Translations under genes and position numbers: made by a program
Notes under the pieces: model-generated
Told to the model about the DNA's origin: nothing
The model's database searches: none
Seen by the model: only the letters and a program-made list of their open reading frames with translations
Source: Haemonchus contortus
Taxonomy: Eukaryota; Nematoda; Chromadorea; Rhabditida; Trichostrongylidae
Direction of reading: 5' to 3'
Assembly (NCBI GenBank): GCA_000469685.2
Contig: LS997563.1
Location: forward strand, 34,440,468 to 34,504,467
Length of the DNA stretch: 64,000 bases
Shown: positions 1 to 11,879 of the stretch, one piece after another
Position numbering within the stretch: the stretch's first letter is position 1
Layout: each line of letters begins with the position of its first letter

Positions 1-940
1 TATACACTGCAGGAATTATGGGGAGGAAACAAGAAGTTGATCGAGTAGTGAGTTTTATGTTCTGAATTGTCGTTAGTTTTCATACATACTTGCAGACGAC
101 ATTTTTTTTAATTTCGCGTTTTTTAATTACCCATGTTTATGTTTAAATTTCAGCGATTTGGCGATTTACTCTTTACTTCCTGGTACTGGGAGCAGCTATT
201 TGTCGCAACGTAGTAAGAGTGTGACAGGGTTTTACGAAATTGCGGGAGCAGTGTCATTGAAAAAATTCTTTCTCTAGTGCCACAAACTACCTTTTCAATT
301 TCCGGGTATTAGTTCTGTTGCACTAGGACAGGGAAACCTAAAAAAAACATATCTTGTGGGTTCTTTATGAGTGGATTCTGATTCATCCGGCTTATCTCAT
401 GCCTTGGATTATTTAAAGTTCTTAGTCTGCTATTTTTTTAGTTCCTTTTTTCATTTTGTAAGTAAAATTAACATCTATGGAACTAGGTGAACAAAGAAGA
501 GCCTCCAATGATCACGCAGCCTTGGATTCTACGATTTCACTTCGTTGAACTTTAAAAGTCCCCTGGGAGAGTTGTACTTTCAGCGTCAAAAATCTCAGCT
601 TTAGGCGGCTCTACCACACCCTGTTTGAGAGTGCTCATCCTCCCGTAGGCAAGATGCTTAACATAGTAGTCGCTTTGCCCTAAACTCTCGGAACAGTGCC
701 ATCTTTGGGCTTTATTGAATTTCATTTGATGAAGAATACTTTGTCAATTTCTGCCTCATCGCTGATAGTCTGTTGCATTACCCCAAAAAGATCATTTAAA
801 AATCGTATAAAAAGACTAGTGCCCTACATTAATTGTTTTTGCCTGTTAAAATTAAGCTGCTTGATTTCAAATCGGAGAAACGAGAGGTTTTTCAAAGTGG
901 AAGGCGTGGAGCTCGTTAGATACAACTCCACATATTTCAG
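1..940. other. Presumed upstream intron of the SAPS gene; no exon found
   Basis: The first recognisable SAPS exon at 941 begins in phase 2, so coding sequence must exist upstream. I looked here for the usual SAPS N-terminal block (the short helix rich in Asp, Glu and Leu before the FLxxDD segment) and did not find it. The stretch is AT-rich with several T-runs and is therefore most likely intron. One acceptor-like site, at about 154, is followed by a reading frame that soon meets stops. Confidence 0.5.
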
Positions 941-3900
941 TTTTTGTCGTGATGATGTGCTCACTTGTCTTGCCAACATTGCTCTTCGGCCCAACATTGA
1001 TGTGTCACAGCCGATTAAGAGCCATTACAAGTGAGTTTGTGCAAATTTACACTCTTCATCATTGAAAGTGGGGTGGTAATAATAGTAATACTAACAATTA
1101 ATGTCAACTAGAAAATTGTCTTTTTGGGTCTAATAAAGAGCTCCGTGTATAGGAAGCGAGAAGCTTAATACATCAGAAATGGATTTACTCTGGAATAGAT
1201 TCAACGAATTGATAGTAGGATATTGTTGTTTCTGCGAGGGTCTTATAAGTAATACGATAAGCTTGCTACATGGTTTCTGAGCAGTTGAGTTTTTTCTATG
1301 ATTAATCATGATTTTTCAGACTTCCTAATGCTTGCGCGGAAATTCTTACAGTGCGCAACAATAATGAAATAACAAATGCTTTTCTTGAGGTAAGCAAGCT
1401 GTTATATTTGAATTCAGGCGGATCATAACATAATATTACCGACCATGTTTTCAAGTGTGAAGATGCTCTGAAAGCTGTTAGGGAGTTTTTCGATGTCAAA
1501 CCGCCACCGAATCACTTGTTGTGCGGATTCTACATGAGAATTGTTCAGCACTTGTTTCATCGTTCTGTAGACAAGGTCAGGTCTTATCGTTAAGGTTTTC
1601 GTCTAGTTCTCTTATATCTTTTAGTTTTAAGGCCTTGGAAATACTCTCGTCGTGTGATTTCATATCTCAATGTGCAGCTCATTTACGCATGGGCGCTATT
1701 GCCGAGCTGTTGCAGAATATTGTTTGGATACCTCAAGTTGCAGAAGATTTTTTGAAGATCAAGAAGGTAGTATTCAAGTACAAGGCCAGGCTACATGCAC
1801 TCCCTCCCGCGTTGCCCCAAATCCTTGATAAATAGTGTAAGAGCAGTGCATGATGCCCTCGTGATATAATCAAGCGAAAGGTTCTCCTGATATTGAGTGA
1901 CTTCTGGTTGATACGACTTCCTGGCCTAGCAATCAGACTACTCATTCGAACAACATAGAATGTTGATTGGTGCTAGGAATAAGATTCATGATTCTGCCAT
2001 CTTTTTTTTTCTGGAAACATCTGATCTATTATTAGATTCTCCGTTACAAGGTGTAATGCAATGCGAGTGCCCATTGATGGGTGTTGATTTGTAGGAGTTT
2101 CTTTTTAACTACTCACCGCAGATGCAAAAGTGTGTTAGTAATAGTTTATTCATTTTCATTTTCATGCTTTTTTTTTTAAATTTTAGTGGTATGTTGATAG
2201 CGGGCTCTGTAAAAAACTCGTGGAACAACTAGCACCAGACCTACCTGTATGTGTACACGAAAACGTTATGGAATTATTTACGAATCTTGTTAGGTAAACA
2301 CTTGCTCTTTCAACCACGCTTTTTCCTATAGCTCAAGACTTTTTTCGGATTACGCGCTTCCCAAGAAAATGGGACTTCCCCAATGATTTTCTCTTTCAAG
2401 GAATACAAGGGATCAAATGTATGCTCTCGATATCAAAAGCGACGTTCTGAACGATGAACTGCAGTCGGAGAGCCTCGTCCAAGAACTCTTAGACAAAATG
2501 CTCGCGGTATTTTTTTTGAATTCTTTGATGGCATTTCGTTTTATCCAAGTTTGATTTACCATGTCATTGCTTTAATCTGTCAGACAATAGCTGTTGCCAA
2601 AAAATATAGTCTTATTTAGCGCGACGAGAATGGCGTTATATCATCGTCTGTCACGCGGAATATTTGCGAGACTCTCATAACCCTATTGAATACAAATCAC
2701 ATTCTATTCCGGCCAAGCCACACTTTATATAAGGAGTTCAACGCAGAGATTCCTTGGGTAGGAGGGAACCCTTCGGCGGGCATGGATGGTGTAGCAAGTG
2801 AAATTGCCAAAGAGGGAGCTGAGAGGGTATGTCATTTTTTTGGCGGAATTGGTATGATTATGATGAAAGATACTTTTGAAGCTATGGTGTCCTGATTCTG
2901 AGAGAACCGTCGAAAAAATTGCAACTGCTAGAGTTTCGGAAATGATTCAACTGATCATTGAAGACCTTGAGGTCGGTTTGTTGTTTAGTACTCTGATACT
3001 GTGCCATTCGCAATGATCGATTTATTTTCACGTCTTTCAGTTTAACTCCGATGGTGAAGGCGAAGTTTGGTCATATATTCTCCGCCTGATAATAGAACTG
3101 TGTGATACGAATCACTTGGAAACTCATGTGACTCTGGTGGAACACTTTGAGAAAAGTGACATGCAAAAGGTACATTGCTTCATGTTCGAACTTTTGCAGT
3201 TATTACTCGAGCACTGATATTCCGAATTTCAGCTTTTCTCCCTGGTTTGGAGTCACCCTCGTTGTTCAATTTTTCATGGCTTTCTGCAGCGAATAGTTTC
3301 TTTTATACTCTTCTCCTCCACTCAAAATGAATCTCCTGCTATTGCTTATTTGTTCAAGGTATAGTTGTACTTCGATTTTCGCAAATGTTTGTTTTTTCAA
3401 CGAAAGTATTTCGAAAGCAGGTTTCACACTTTGTGAATCTTTTGTGATTCTTTTTTATTTACTATTTATCTGGGTGTTTGAAAATCTAGTGGAATTGTTT
3501 AGAAAAGCTGCTGCTTTTGAGTGAAAATATTTTTCATAGAGAAATGTAGCGCGAGCCGTTTTCGCTAGGGGGTTTCGTGCAACAGTCATATGATATATCA
3601 GTGTGTTCTTGTTTGTTATTCACCTTAAATACTTTTTATTTTACTTCCATGTTTAATTTGCCTCCATGAATTATTTCAGGGGTTAAGCCTCCCGGAAATC
3701 ATACGTTCTGGTATAGACCCAAGGTGTGTTTTAAAAAAGATAGACTTGTTTTCACTCCGCTCACATCATATCCACTTGGCATTGGCTGTTGAACAAGCAA
3801 TGAAAACTTCCTCTAACGCACGAGCTGTTCAGAAATTTATAGAGGTATGAGAAATGCTGTTCATGCTAGATTTGCCAATAAACCGTCGATTTTCTAGGAA

Positions 3901-6900
3901 TTTCCCTTTTGGCAAGAAATTGTAGCTAAGGTTGATGAATGGCTAAGCTGGAATCTGCCAGATCCTGAAGTAGCTAATGTTCGTCCGATGAATCAGCATG
4001 ACACTATAGGTAGGATATGTTTAGTAGTGTGATAATACCATAGCTACTGCTGAGTGATTTATCTATGAAATTTTCGTCACGACTATTGTCACCATGGTCA
4101 ATCCCTTCTTAAGATGAGGCTCTGGATGAATTCGAGCGACAAATTGTTGGTCCTCAGCAGCATGTTCTCTACGAATTCAAGACCCAGACGGTTAGTGTGC
4201 CGATGACGGACGTTTTCGACACCGCACTAGGTGAACTGCAAGTGAGCTCGGAGACAAAAGGGTGAGGATACTTTGTTCAGACAGTTTCGTTCTTACACAA
4301 GGATGCAGTCGCAATCAGGGAAGATGAGGTTCCATCTTGAAAATGTATTCTAGGTTCGTAGTGCATAACCTTCGTGTGTGTAAGGTAGATATGAATATGG
4401 AGGAAAATGACGTGGACGAAAGCGACTTCGAGGCCATGTGCGGCATGAAAAAATCGTCACTGCTAGATGACTGGCCTGTGCAAGATAAAGGTAAATCATC
4501 TTCGTTTAAAAATTATTTGGTGAATTACTAGCTGTGAAATAGCTATAGAAACACTATCAGGTAGGGTTCCTATCGTTCTCCATTACAATGCACTGTTTAA
4601 TTATTTATTCTATTTATGTACTGCTTGATGAAGCTCCAACACTTCTTCAATTACTACTTATTCTAAATCATTCACCGAAGAATAACAAATGTATGAGCCT
4701 GAACCAGCTTAGGAAGATGAGCTCACGTTTTAGCACGTCAAGCAACCTCGGATGATGATTGGGCAGGAATGAGAAGATCAAACGAAAGCACAACTGACGA
4801 TTGGCCCGGAATGAATAGTGGAACGAAAATGGAACAAAGTACTGAGTTTCCCGTTCAATGGGACCAGGCACCGTCCCCCAGCAGTGAGTTTTGTCCCCAC
4901 CGCTGCTATGTTTTTGATGATGTTCAATTCCTAAGTGAAATTGTGGCATTGTATCTAGTGATATAAGGTCAGGCTGCATCACAACTTGATATATGATAAT
5001 CTGGATTCGAATTTATGTTGTAGTGAGAAGGTTGAATTCGAAGGAGCGTAGTCCGGTTTGAAACTACTTTTTTACGCCTCTTTTTCAGCACCTTCGAGTA
5101 GCTCGCCCAACTTGGATCGGGGATGTTTATAAAAATTTTCCCCAGGAATGTGATGTGAGGGGAAGGCCAGTCATTCTATGTGCAGTTCAATAGGCATATT
5201 GATAGCATAGCATGGTCGCACGAATCATCTGCATCGTGTTGCTGCTGAGCTCTATCCGAAGCCAGGACCATTTGTCCTCTCTGTACAGAAACTGCTCAAA
5301 TTCTAATGTCTCCATGCGGGACCCTCAAGACTTATGGATTCAGATTCAGATATTTGAAAATGAACCTCAGTAGATTGTTTCTGTCAGGTACTCAAGGACC
5401 CTGTCTTCAAATAAGATGAAAAGGTTCAAAAAATCAATTTGAACCTTGAGATCTGTGCATCACTGGATCGGAGCGGAAAAATACAGTCTCTTATGTTCCA
5501 AGTGATTGGAAGTATTGAGCTAGATGATCTCGAAGGGTGTAATAGCTATCTAGAAGTGTAGCTCTGACACTGTATCCACCATTTTCGAGTGTGGAGGAAG
5601 GCGCTACCGCTGGAACATAAATCCACAGATGTTTGCCAAATTCTCATGTGCAGTTTTAACAATCCTGTCTAGTTATTCTATTGTTCTAAAACTCGTCGAG
5701 AGCGGGAACCAACTCGATACCTCTGATACTCTTCTCACTTTCAAATTGCTCGTCCCATTCATATCCTACACCATGAGTATGAATGGAAGCTTCGTTCAAA
5801 CTGCATTTTCTATTTCATGCACGGTAAGGCAATTTTTGAACAACTCGAATAAAAATTTGTTGAAGCGCAAACAGTCACGGCGCCGCCAACGCACGTGCTC
5901 AGCATCAAGTATCGTGCTGCGATCGTAGTCTAGTCCTGCACATGTTACATTGGCCGGTTTCTATTCCATTCTGCATCGAGTCATCTTTGTTTGAACCTCG
6001 GACCCTGAAAGTCTTTCCATTGAGAAGCATTTGCTAACATTTGTATTTTTCGCAGTCTTCATACGCTGTTTAATAGACAGAGGTTACGAGGAAAATCATC
6101 ACCCAAGAACGGACCTCCCAAGTATTCCTTGCCCGGCGCATAGTGAGAAATTATTGCGAACCTCACAGATCCCTCCTCCTTCTACGGATGCGTTTCGCCC
6201 CTATAATTCCTCTATTTATTTAGACTTACCATGTCTTGTTTTAAGTTGTTCAAGTAAGTTGAAAGTGGCTTGAATCTTCGAGAGCAATATTGCGCCCGTA
6301 ATGCATTGGCGGCATTAGGATTTTTTCATGGTTACTGTATGTCGTTTTCTTGTTGTTAAGGAACGAGTCCAGTGCTGAGACCCAGAGTTCTTCTGATGTA
6401 GCTACCAACTATTCAACTTAAGACGGAATAGCGAATTAATATTTCCTTTTGGCTAGTCTGGTCCAGCAAAGTCCAGAGATCATTCGAAAACTCTTGGTCA
6501 CTCTTCGTCTCACAGTCTGGAATGGCTCCCTAACTTACCCTGTGCCCTCCCTGTGTCCTGTACGGCATGAAACGGGCCCATGATCGGCGGGCCTGCATTC
6601 TACCTCAAGGACCTTCCCATACATTCCAACAGAGACGCATTACAGGTCTTAGCCCTTATAATGCTCTCAATATGAGTTCGTCATCAGAATTTTCTTTGTG
6701 CTTGTGGGTTGTATGGATACATGTTGCGAATTCTGATTTCGGATCGGTTTCGCGGGCCCTGCAATCATTGACAGAGCTCCTCCTGATTCACCGTTCCAAA
6801 TGACTTGTGACCAACTCGTCCTCTTTTTCAAGTAATGCGGATTTCGTGTGCGCATTCAAAGAAGCAGGTAGGCTTTCAAAGAGGCAATGAGCTTTGTCAG

Positions 6901-8161
6901 CAAAGGAGTAAGATGATGCGTTCGTTTCGACTTGTTTTGGTAGAATATGAAGTTTTTCTCAGAATTCTTTCGAATATTGACCACAATAAAGCATTAATGA
7001 GGAGGAAATAAAAACCGTGCAGAGATTCAGTAGAAGTTACAATGACAGCGCCACGAGGGGTGGTTGAATTTGAGGTTGTGTCATACCTCAAAACGTTTTA
7101 CGTTAGTAGAGTAGAATTTTTTCTCAAGTTCTACTTTCATGCGAAGGCTTTATTCAATGTGGCCGTCCTTAAGGTTCCGAAGGTTGGTCTTGTTTTCCAC
7201 AAGACAACAGCACGCCAAGAAAGGTCGTGAATGATGAGGAATGGGCTGATTTTTCAACACTGAAGACGGAACCTGGCGTTTCTTCAGACAGTTTTAGTGA
7301 CTGGCCTGGTGTTGAAAAGGAACAGGTGTGTCTTCTGCAAGGTACTTAACAATACCTAGAAATGCAGAGTGCATTCCATTTTGCTTCTTTTTTTGCATAG
7401 GAACTCGAGTGATATTTTGCTTCTGCGCATTTCCGTTGGCTTTTTTAGAAAGGGCATAACTTTTTTATGGTTTTTATAAGGTCTAATTTAGGTTTCTGAG
7501 TATTGGCCCTCTGTTTAATGTGCTTGTGGCGTGTATTAAGGGATGCGGTCAGATAATTGATAATGGAACCTGTCGGGTTTGATCCTGATAGTGTTTAGAA
7601 ACTCTTCACTTTAGTTTTTCTTAATGTAGAATGTTCAAAAGTTCGTCTATGTAATGGATAGGCGATGGACGAATTTTGTCTGTGCATTTTTATATGTGTG
7701 GCCTCTCTGTGCAGTGTCGTGTTGTTCGAATTTTTGCTTTAATCCTTCTATTATTTTCTCGGTAATACTTTGTTCATGTAGCCCTTCTTTGTTATGCAAA
7801 GAAAACTGGATCTGGGCAGATTATTGATAATACCATGGGTGGATTGAGGGTAAAAGTCTGCCTGATCTACTTAAAAAGTAGGTGCGAGTTCGCATCCTGT
7901 TCAACCTGACGCTTTGCCCACAACAGCGTTCTTCCGGAAATATATGGCCTAGAAAATGCTTCGGCTATCAGCTGTTCACAAAGCAAAATGATGAACTTCT
8001 GTTTATCAAAGTAGTTTGAAGTAGTAGATTTCTACTTTCAGAGCTCCGACTGGCCGCTCCCAAAAGAGCCTGATGCAGTAGATCCCGTTATGGCGGGTTT
8101 CGCTACAGTCGTGCTGAATTCCTCTTTAGACGAACGTGTTGTCAATGAGAGTGAATGCTAG
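941..8161 (+). CDS. saps-1: SAPS-domain regulatory subunit of protein phosphatase 6, 5'-truncated by the window
   Basis: SAPS proteins bind the PP6 catalytic subunit and direct it to substrates. Seventeen exons join in phase: 941-1030, 1320-1389, 1456-1575, 1632-1766, 2187-2293, 2401-2506, 2620-2826, 2903-2971, 3041-3169, 3233-3358, 3680-3844, 3898-4009, 4114-4261, 4354-4490, 4734-4883, 7204-7325, 8042-8161. They give about 703 residues ending at TAG 8159-8161. The visible N-terminus reads FCRDDVLTCLANIALRPNID, then HYK/LPNACAEILT, which matches the SAPS block containing PNIACELLT. Helical repeats follow (e.g. CAAHLRMGAIAELLQNIVW). The tail is acidic and Ser/Thr-rich with repeated DDW, SDW and EEWADF motifs, like other SAPS C-termini. 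Family members are about 750-880 residues, so roughly 50-70 N-terminal residues are missing upstream. Exons 3 and 4 use AAG acceptors; phase supports them. The two last introns (2320 and 716 bp) are much longer than the rest. The identification is firm; the exact edges of exons 8, 14 and 16 are less certain. Confidence 0.88.
4884..7203 (+). other. Long intron 15 of the SAPS gene
   Basis: Apart from the candidate exon at 5089 I see only short open frames with no recognisable protein similarity. An apparent frame at 7042-7230 overlaps the next exon but is in another frame from it. Confidence 0.5.
5089..5132 (+). other. Candidate alternative exon inside the SAPS gene
   Basis: A strong TTTTTCAG acceptor at 5081-5088 opens a frame that continues exon 15 in phase (TPSSSSPNLDRG...), in keeping with the Ser-rich tail. 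Read on, it stops at TAA 5130-5132, which would make it an alternative last exon. If it instead ends at a weak donor after 5124, it is 36 nt long and joins the exon at 7204 without changing the frame, making it a cassette exon. Either use is inference from phase and splice sites. Confidence 0.35.
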
Positions 8162-10995
8162 GTTCATTTGCGATTTCTTCAGCTCCGCGTTTTATACAAG
8201 GTCAATTGTGTTCTGCCAAAGCGTCTGCCGCGTGGTTTCTTTATGTATTCTCGTTAGATCGGCTATCAAAGGTGGCAGCTGGTGCTATGGTGGAGGCGAC
8301 CGTGAAATAGCAAAATCATTTTACAAAATTACTGTAAGGCTTTGATAATTTATATGCCTGGCAGCCACACTTCTGGGGTGTCCATTTTGTACACTATATA
8401 TCAGTTTTGTGTAAGTTAGTGTGCTCATGGAGTATAGCTGCCAAGTTTGCCAACCTAGCGGTTTTCTAGTCAAATATGCAGCTGAATTCAGGCTCTTCAT
8501 GCGCTAGTCGCCACCTTCGATGTAAAGATTCTGATCCAGATATCGCAGTTCATTCTTAATCATATCTTCCTAAGATGTTTTCATACTGTTTTTTAATTAG
8601 TAGATGTCATGATTAATCTGAGGAACATTAGATCGTTATATATATCGGTGTATTGAAGAGTCGACTTGAGTTACTAAGAACTTTCGGCAACAATCGGGTC
8701 CCTGTATGCTTATGCCTTGCACGTTCTATCATTAAGGACTTGAAGATACAAGAAAATGATTAAATGGTATGGGCCGGGAGGGGTGAACACTTTTCTAGTA
8801 TGCAATAATTTTATTGCCTTCCTTACTACGTGTTGAGCGTCATGCGCTTGTTGAAATCAGTCCAGTGTAATTAATTCCGGATTTCATTCCATTTTTTGGT
8901 GTTATTAACTTTCAAATATCATTCCGCAGTGTTTACGGCTTGACGTCATCATATGTAAAAAGTTATTGTTGTACCGGTTCATGGAATAGGTACCATTTTC
9001 GGTGCTCTGTATTTTTTGTGTAACGCATTAGTTACATTGTGACTTTTGTTGGATCATAACTTTATGATTATGTTTTAGTTTCAAGTTTATTGTGGATTTG
9101 AGAGAATCGCTTCTCACTCTGCCCACATTCATTCATCGTTATTTTTGGAATTCTCTGAGCTGCGTATTAGTTGTTACTCAAATGAATAATAACTGAAAGA
9201 TACAATACTTATTAATAAACATTTTGTTCCATTGTTCAGTTCATGCAATTTGACGTTCAGAAGCGTTGCCATACTGAATGATTTTGCTCGACAGCTCAGT
9301 TTTTGGTCATTATTCTGGGCATGTCTCTTTTGAACAATTCGTTTCACACACTGCTTTACCAAGTTTATGCTATTAGCCTTAGCAAATCAGGTAGATGTAG
9401 AATCTAACGGGGTTCATCCGAGTTCCCTTCGCACTGAAATGTTTTGCCTATTTGAGCGCGTCGGGTGATATCTGGTCGGTTTACACACGCTTCTTTGATG
9501 CTTATCACTTCTTGCTCGAGGCTGGTCTGCTCAAGTTGCATTGTTCCAGTAGTCGCCGACTTTATCATTATGAAGGCGGAACGCACATTTGTAAAACAAA
9601 CGTTGTTCAGTTGGAAGAATCCAAGGCTATCTTTCCTCGTTGCTGTTATGTTACGAAAGGATCGAAGGAGCTTCTTTTGTACTAGTTAGACTGCTCACAC
9701 GTTGCTTTTGTCCTGTGACAGCGCTTTATAAGTTTTCTCAGCTTGAAATGATGTTTCCACTATTTATCGCATAACGAGGAGCTCTCATGTCTTGTCCATA
9801 CCTCTGCAGCTAAACGTTTTCGGGACAGTTGCCACCATTTTGTCTTCAGTGTCCTCAATCTTCCGACAAGGATCGTCGAGGCAACTAGGTTTTTCTTGGA
9901 ACCACATCACAAGAACGAAAACTCAGTAGGGCCTGAAAATTTTCTCTTGCGCTAGGAATTAGGTGAAAGTTTTCCGACTCGGGGTTTTATGCATCAGTTC
10001 TCATCGGCCATTTATCCTAACTGCTGCGGCCATTCCAACAAAGTGATGCCGTCTGAAGATAAGAGCACATGGTCGCGATACAGTTAGATTACCGCTTCTT
10101 CTATGGTAATGGAAGAACATAATAACAGTGATAGCACTGGTTGAGTAGTCCTATTAGTATTTTAACTTTATTAATATGTCGCTCTTTCTCGGCTCCCTTA
10201 TCGCAACTGCTCATATGTGGACGGGCAGAATGGTTGCGCTACAGCCAGACAAACCTAGTAGTATATCATGTTTGTTACTTACTCGAATTCGTGTTTCTAT
10301 AATGCTTAGTGTTCATTTCTTATTGTTAGTTGTCTTTTTCCTGTAATGGTTCAAGCCGTCCTTCGTTATTTTTTTTGTCTGAGATCCTAATTACTGATGG
10401 TGGAAATACGCAATTTGGGTGAGGTTGAAGCAAACACCTTTTTTTCTGTATCTCCCTTGTATAAGCCGTGCAAGGTATCGAGCTAAAATCTGTAATTCAG
10501 AGAAACCCACTGCAATTAGTTCACTTTCGTTCGAATCCATTCTAACACCTTCGCTATACTACAAGGACTTTGGCGACAAAATTAGGTTTTTTCATGGGAG
10601 TTAAGTAAAACGTCCATGTGCCTTGAATGAAGCAGTTCTGAGACTTTCCTAAATGCCCAACAGATATGGGACGTTTAAGAACCCTACCAGCTGTCTTGTC
10701 TCATAGGTGTTTTTTGCGATCTCTCTTACCCTTTCAACACCTGCTTTTTAGGCTTCAATGAATTTGCAGATAGAAGACTTTAGCTATCTAGTAAGTCATT
10801 CTGTTATTAGGCAAGTTAATATTTGCGGGCTTGGGCAGAAAGTGCTTTCCTGTCTATGGTATGCCCTTCGTTTGAATAAGAGTCTGAATTGGATACTATG
10901 CCAACAGCCACCCCCTATTTTCCCTTCGCTTTCCATTTTCACCTTACGCAATTGCTTAATTGCTTCATTTACGTAATGTTTCCCAATTTCAAGTA
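8162..10995. other. Intergenic DNA without a supported gene
   Basis: This lies between the SAPS stop codon and the Tc1 relic. Open frames are all under about 80 codons, overlap one another on both strands and show no splice-linked continuation. I recognise no RNA gene and no clear AATAAA close after the SAPS stop. Confidence 0.5.
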
Positions 10996-11612
10996 ATGGG
11001 TAGGGGAAACTTGCTATCAGATTTCGAAAAAGGTCAAATTCTCGCGAAAAGGGAACAGGGACTGTCAAGTCTCAGAATCGCTCGAGGTTTGGCCCATCCC
11101 TCGTAGTTGTCGATAGTTTCGTCAGGAATCCTGCAGAGTATGGGACCAAACGGAGTTCCGAGTTCCTTCGTTACTATCGGGAAAAGACAAGCAACGGATT
11201 TTGAGAGAAGCGTCGAGTACGATTAAGTGGCTGCTTTCATACTTCGACGTGTGTGCCGGCACGCAGTTGGAGACGGACGTACGTTTAGGAAGCGGCGTGC
11301 GAGCGGCAATGCGACGGAGGCCCTATCCAAGCGTGTGACAGCACCCATCCTTGATTTGCGGTATCGACCGGTACCCGCTGCTGTCCCACGCTTTGATAGG
11401 GCCGCCGTCGCATAGCCGCTCGCACGCCGCTTACTAAATGTACGTCCGTTTCCACCTGCGCGGCACGCACGTCGAAGTATGAAAGCAGCCAGTAGTGTAC
11501 GAAAATCAAGCCCTCTTTGAGGCTCAATGTCTCGAGCACTAGTGAAAGTGATAAATAAGTCAGAGCTTATCGTTGGGCGGAAAATGAGTAAAAGAAAGAG
11601 AAAAATGAGAAC
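10996..11612 (+). pseudogene. Tc1-family transposase relic, split by a foldback element
   Basis: The left part (10996-11227) reads MGRGNLLSDFEKGQILAKRE, then QGLSSLRIARGLAHPS, a Tc1-type N-terminal helix-turn-helix. After a frame slip come FVRNPAEYGTKRSS (the usual YGTKRSSGRP region) and, after another slip, QRILREASSTIK. The right part (about 11499-11612) resumes in the same order with TKIKPSLRLNVSS and, after a further slip, VINKSELIVGRKMSKR. The order matches the first 120 or so residues of Tc1 transposases. Several frameshifts and an in-frame stop show it is dead. The downstream DDE catalytic region was not found. The segment at 11228-11491 is a separate insertion. Confidence 0.72.
11228..11491. 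mobile_element. Foldback/MITE element with arms of about 115 bp
   Basis: The left arm starts TGGCTGCTTTCATACTTCGA at 11228. The right arm is its near-perfect reverse complement and ends at 11491. The arms pair from 11228-11343 with about 11379-11491, with scattered mismatches, around a spacer of about 35 bp. The DNA is clearly more GC-rich than its surroundings. GTACGA occurs at 11217-11222 and 11497-11502, five bases outside each arm, which may be the trace of a target duplication. Long terminal inverted repeats suggest a MULE-like or other foldback MITE, but the family is not established. There is no coding capacity. Confidence 0.8.
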
Positions 11613-11879
11613 GGAAAATGTATGTGAAAAGACGTTACGTAAACCAACGGTCACTGGTTCTTGCTCCGTTTGAAGATACTCTTTTATGTAAAATATGCTT
11701 ATGTAGCAGGTGATTTTTTTTCCTTTTGCCTACCATAACCCGAATGTAAATACTCCCCGTACTTTTTTCTCGGGAATGTTGTGAAATTCACACTGTGTAC
11801 TCATTCGATCACTTCTATTATAGCGCTAGTTGGTCTAGAAAAATAAAAGGCATAATTTCATGTTTATGCTTCGCTGAAG
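11613..11879. promoter_or_regulatory. Immediate upstream region of raga-1
   Basis: About 270 bp separate the Tc1 relic from the raga-1 start codon, so the proximal promoter must lie here or extend into transposon DNA. An AG directly precedes the ATG (GCTGAAG/ATG), so a trans-splice acceptor is possible, but its pyrimidine tract is poor. No specific factor site is recognised. Confidence 0.3.

Noticed and set aside
121..143. Similarity to the nematode spliced-leader sequence (TTTAATTACCCA...GTTT)
   Set aside because: The match breaks after 12-16 bases and the following sequence does not resemble the rest of an SL RNA gene; chance in AT-rich DNA is likely.
1521..1835. Open frame covering SAPS exons 3-4 as a continuous gene
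   Set aside because: It crosses an intron; the spliced exon model keeps phase and similarity throughout.
11223..11654. 143-codon minus-strand open frame
   Set aside because: It lies across the foldback arms, so the frame is a by-product of the inverted repeat.
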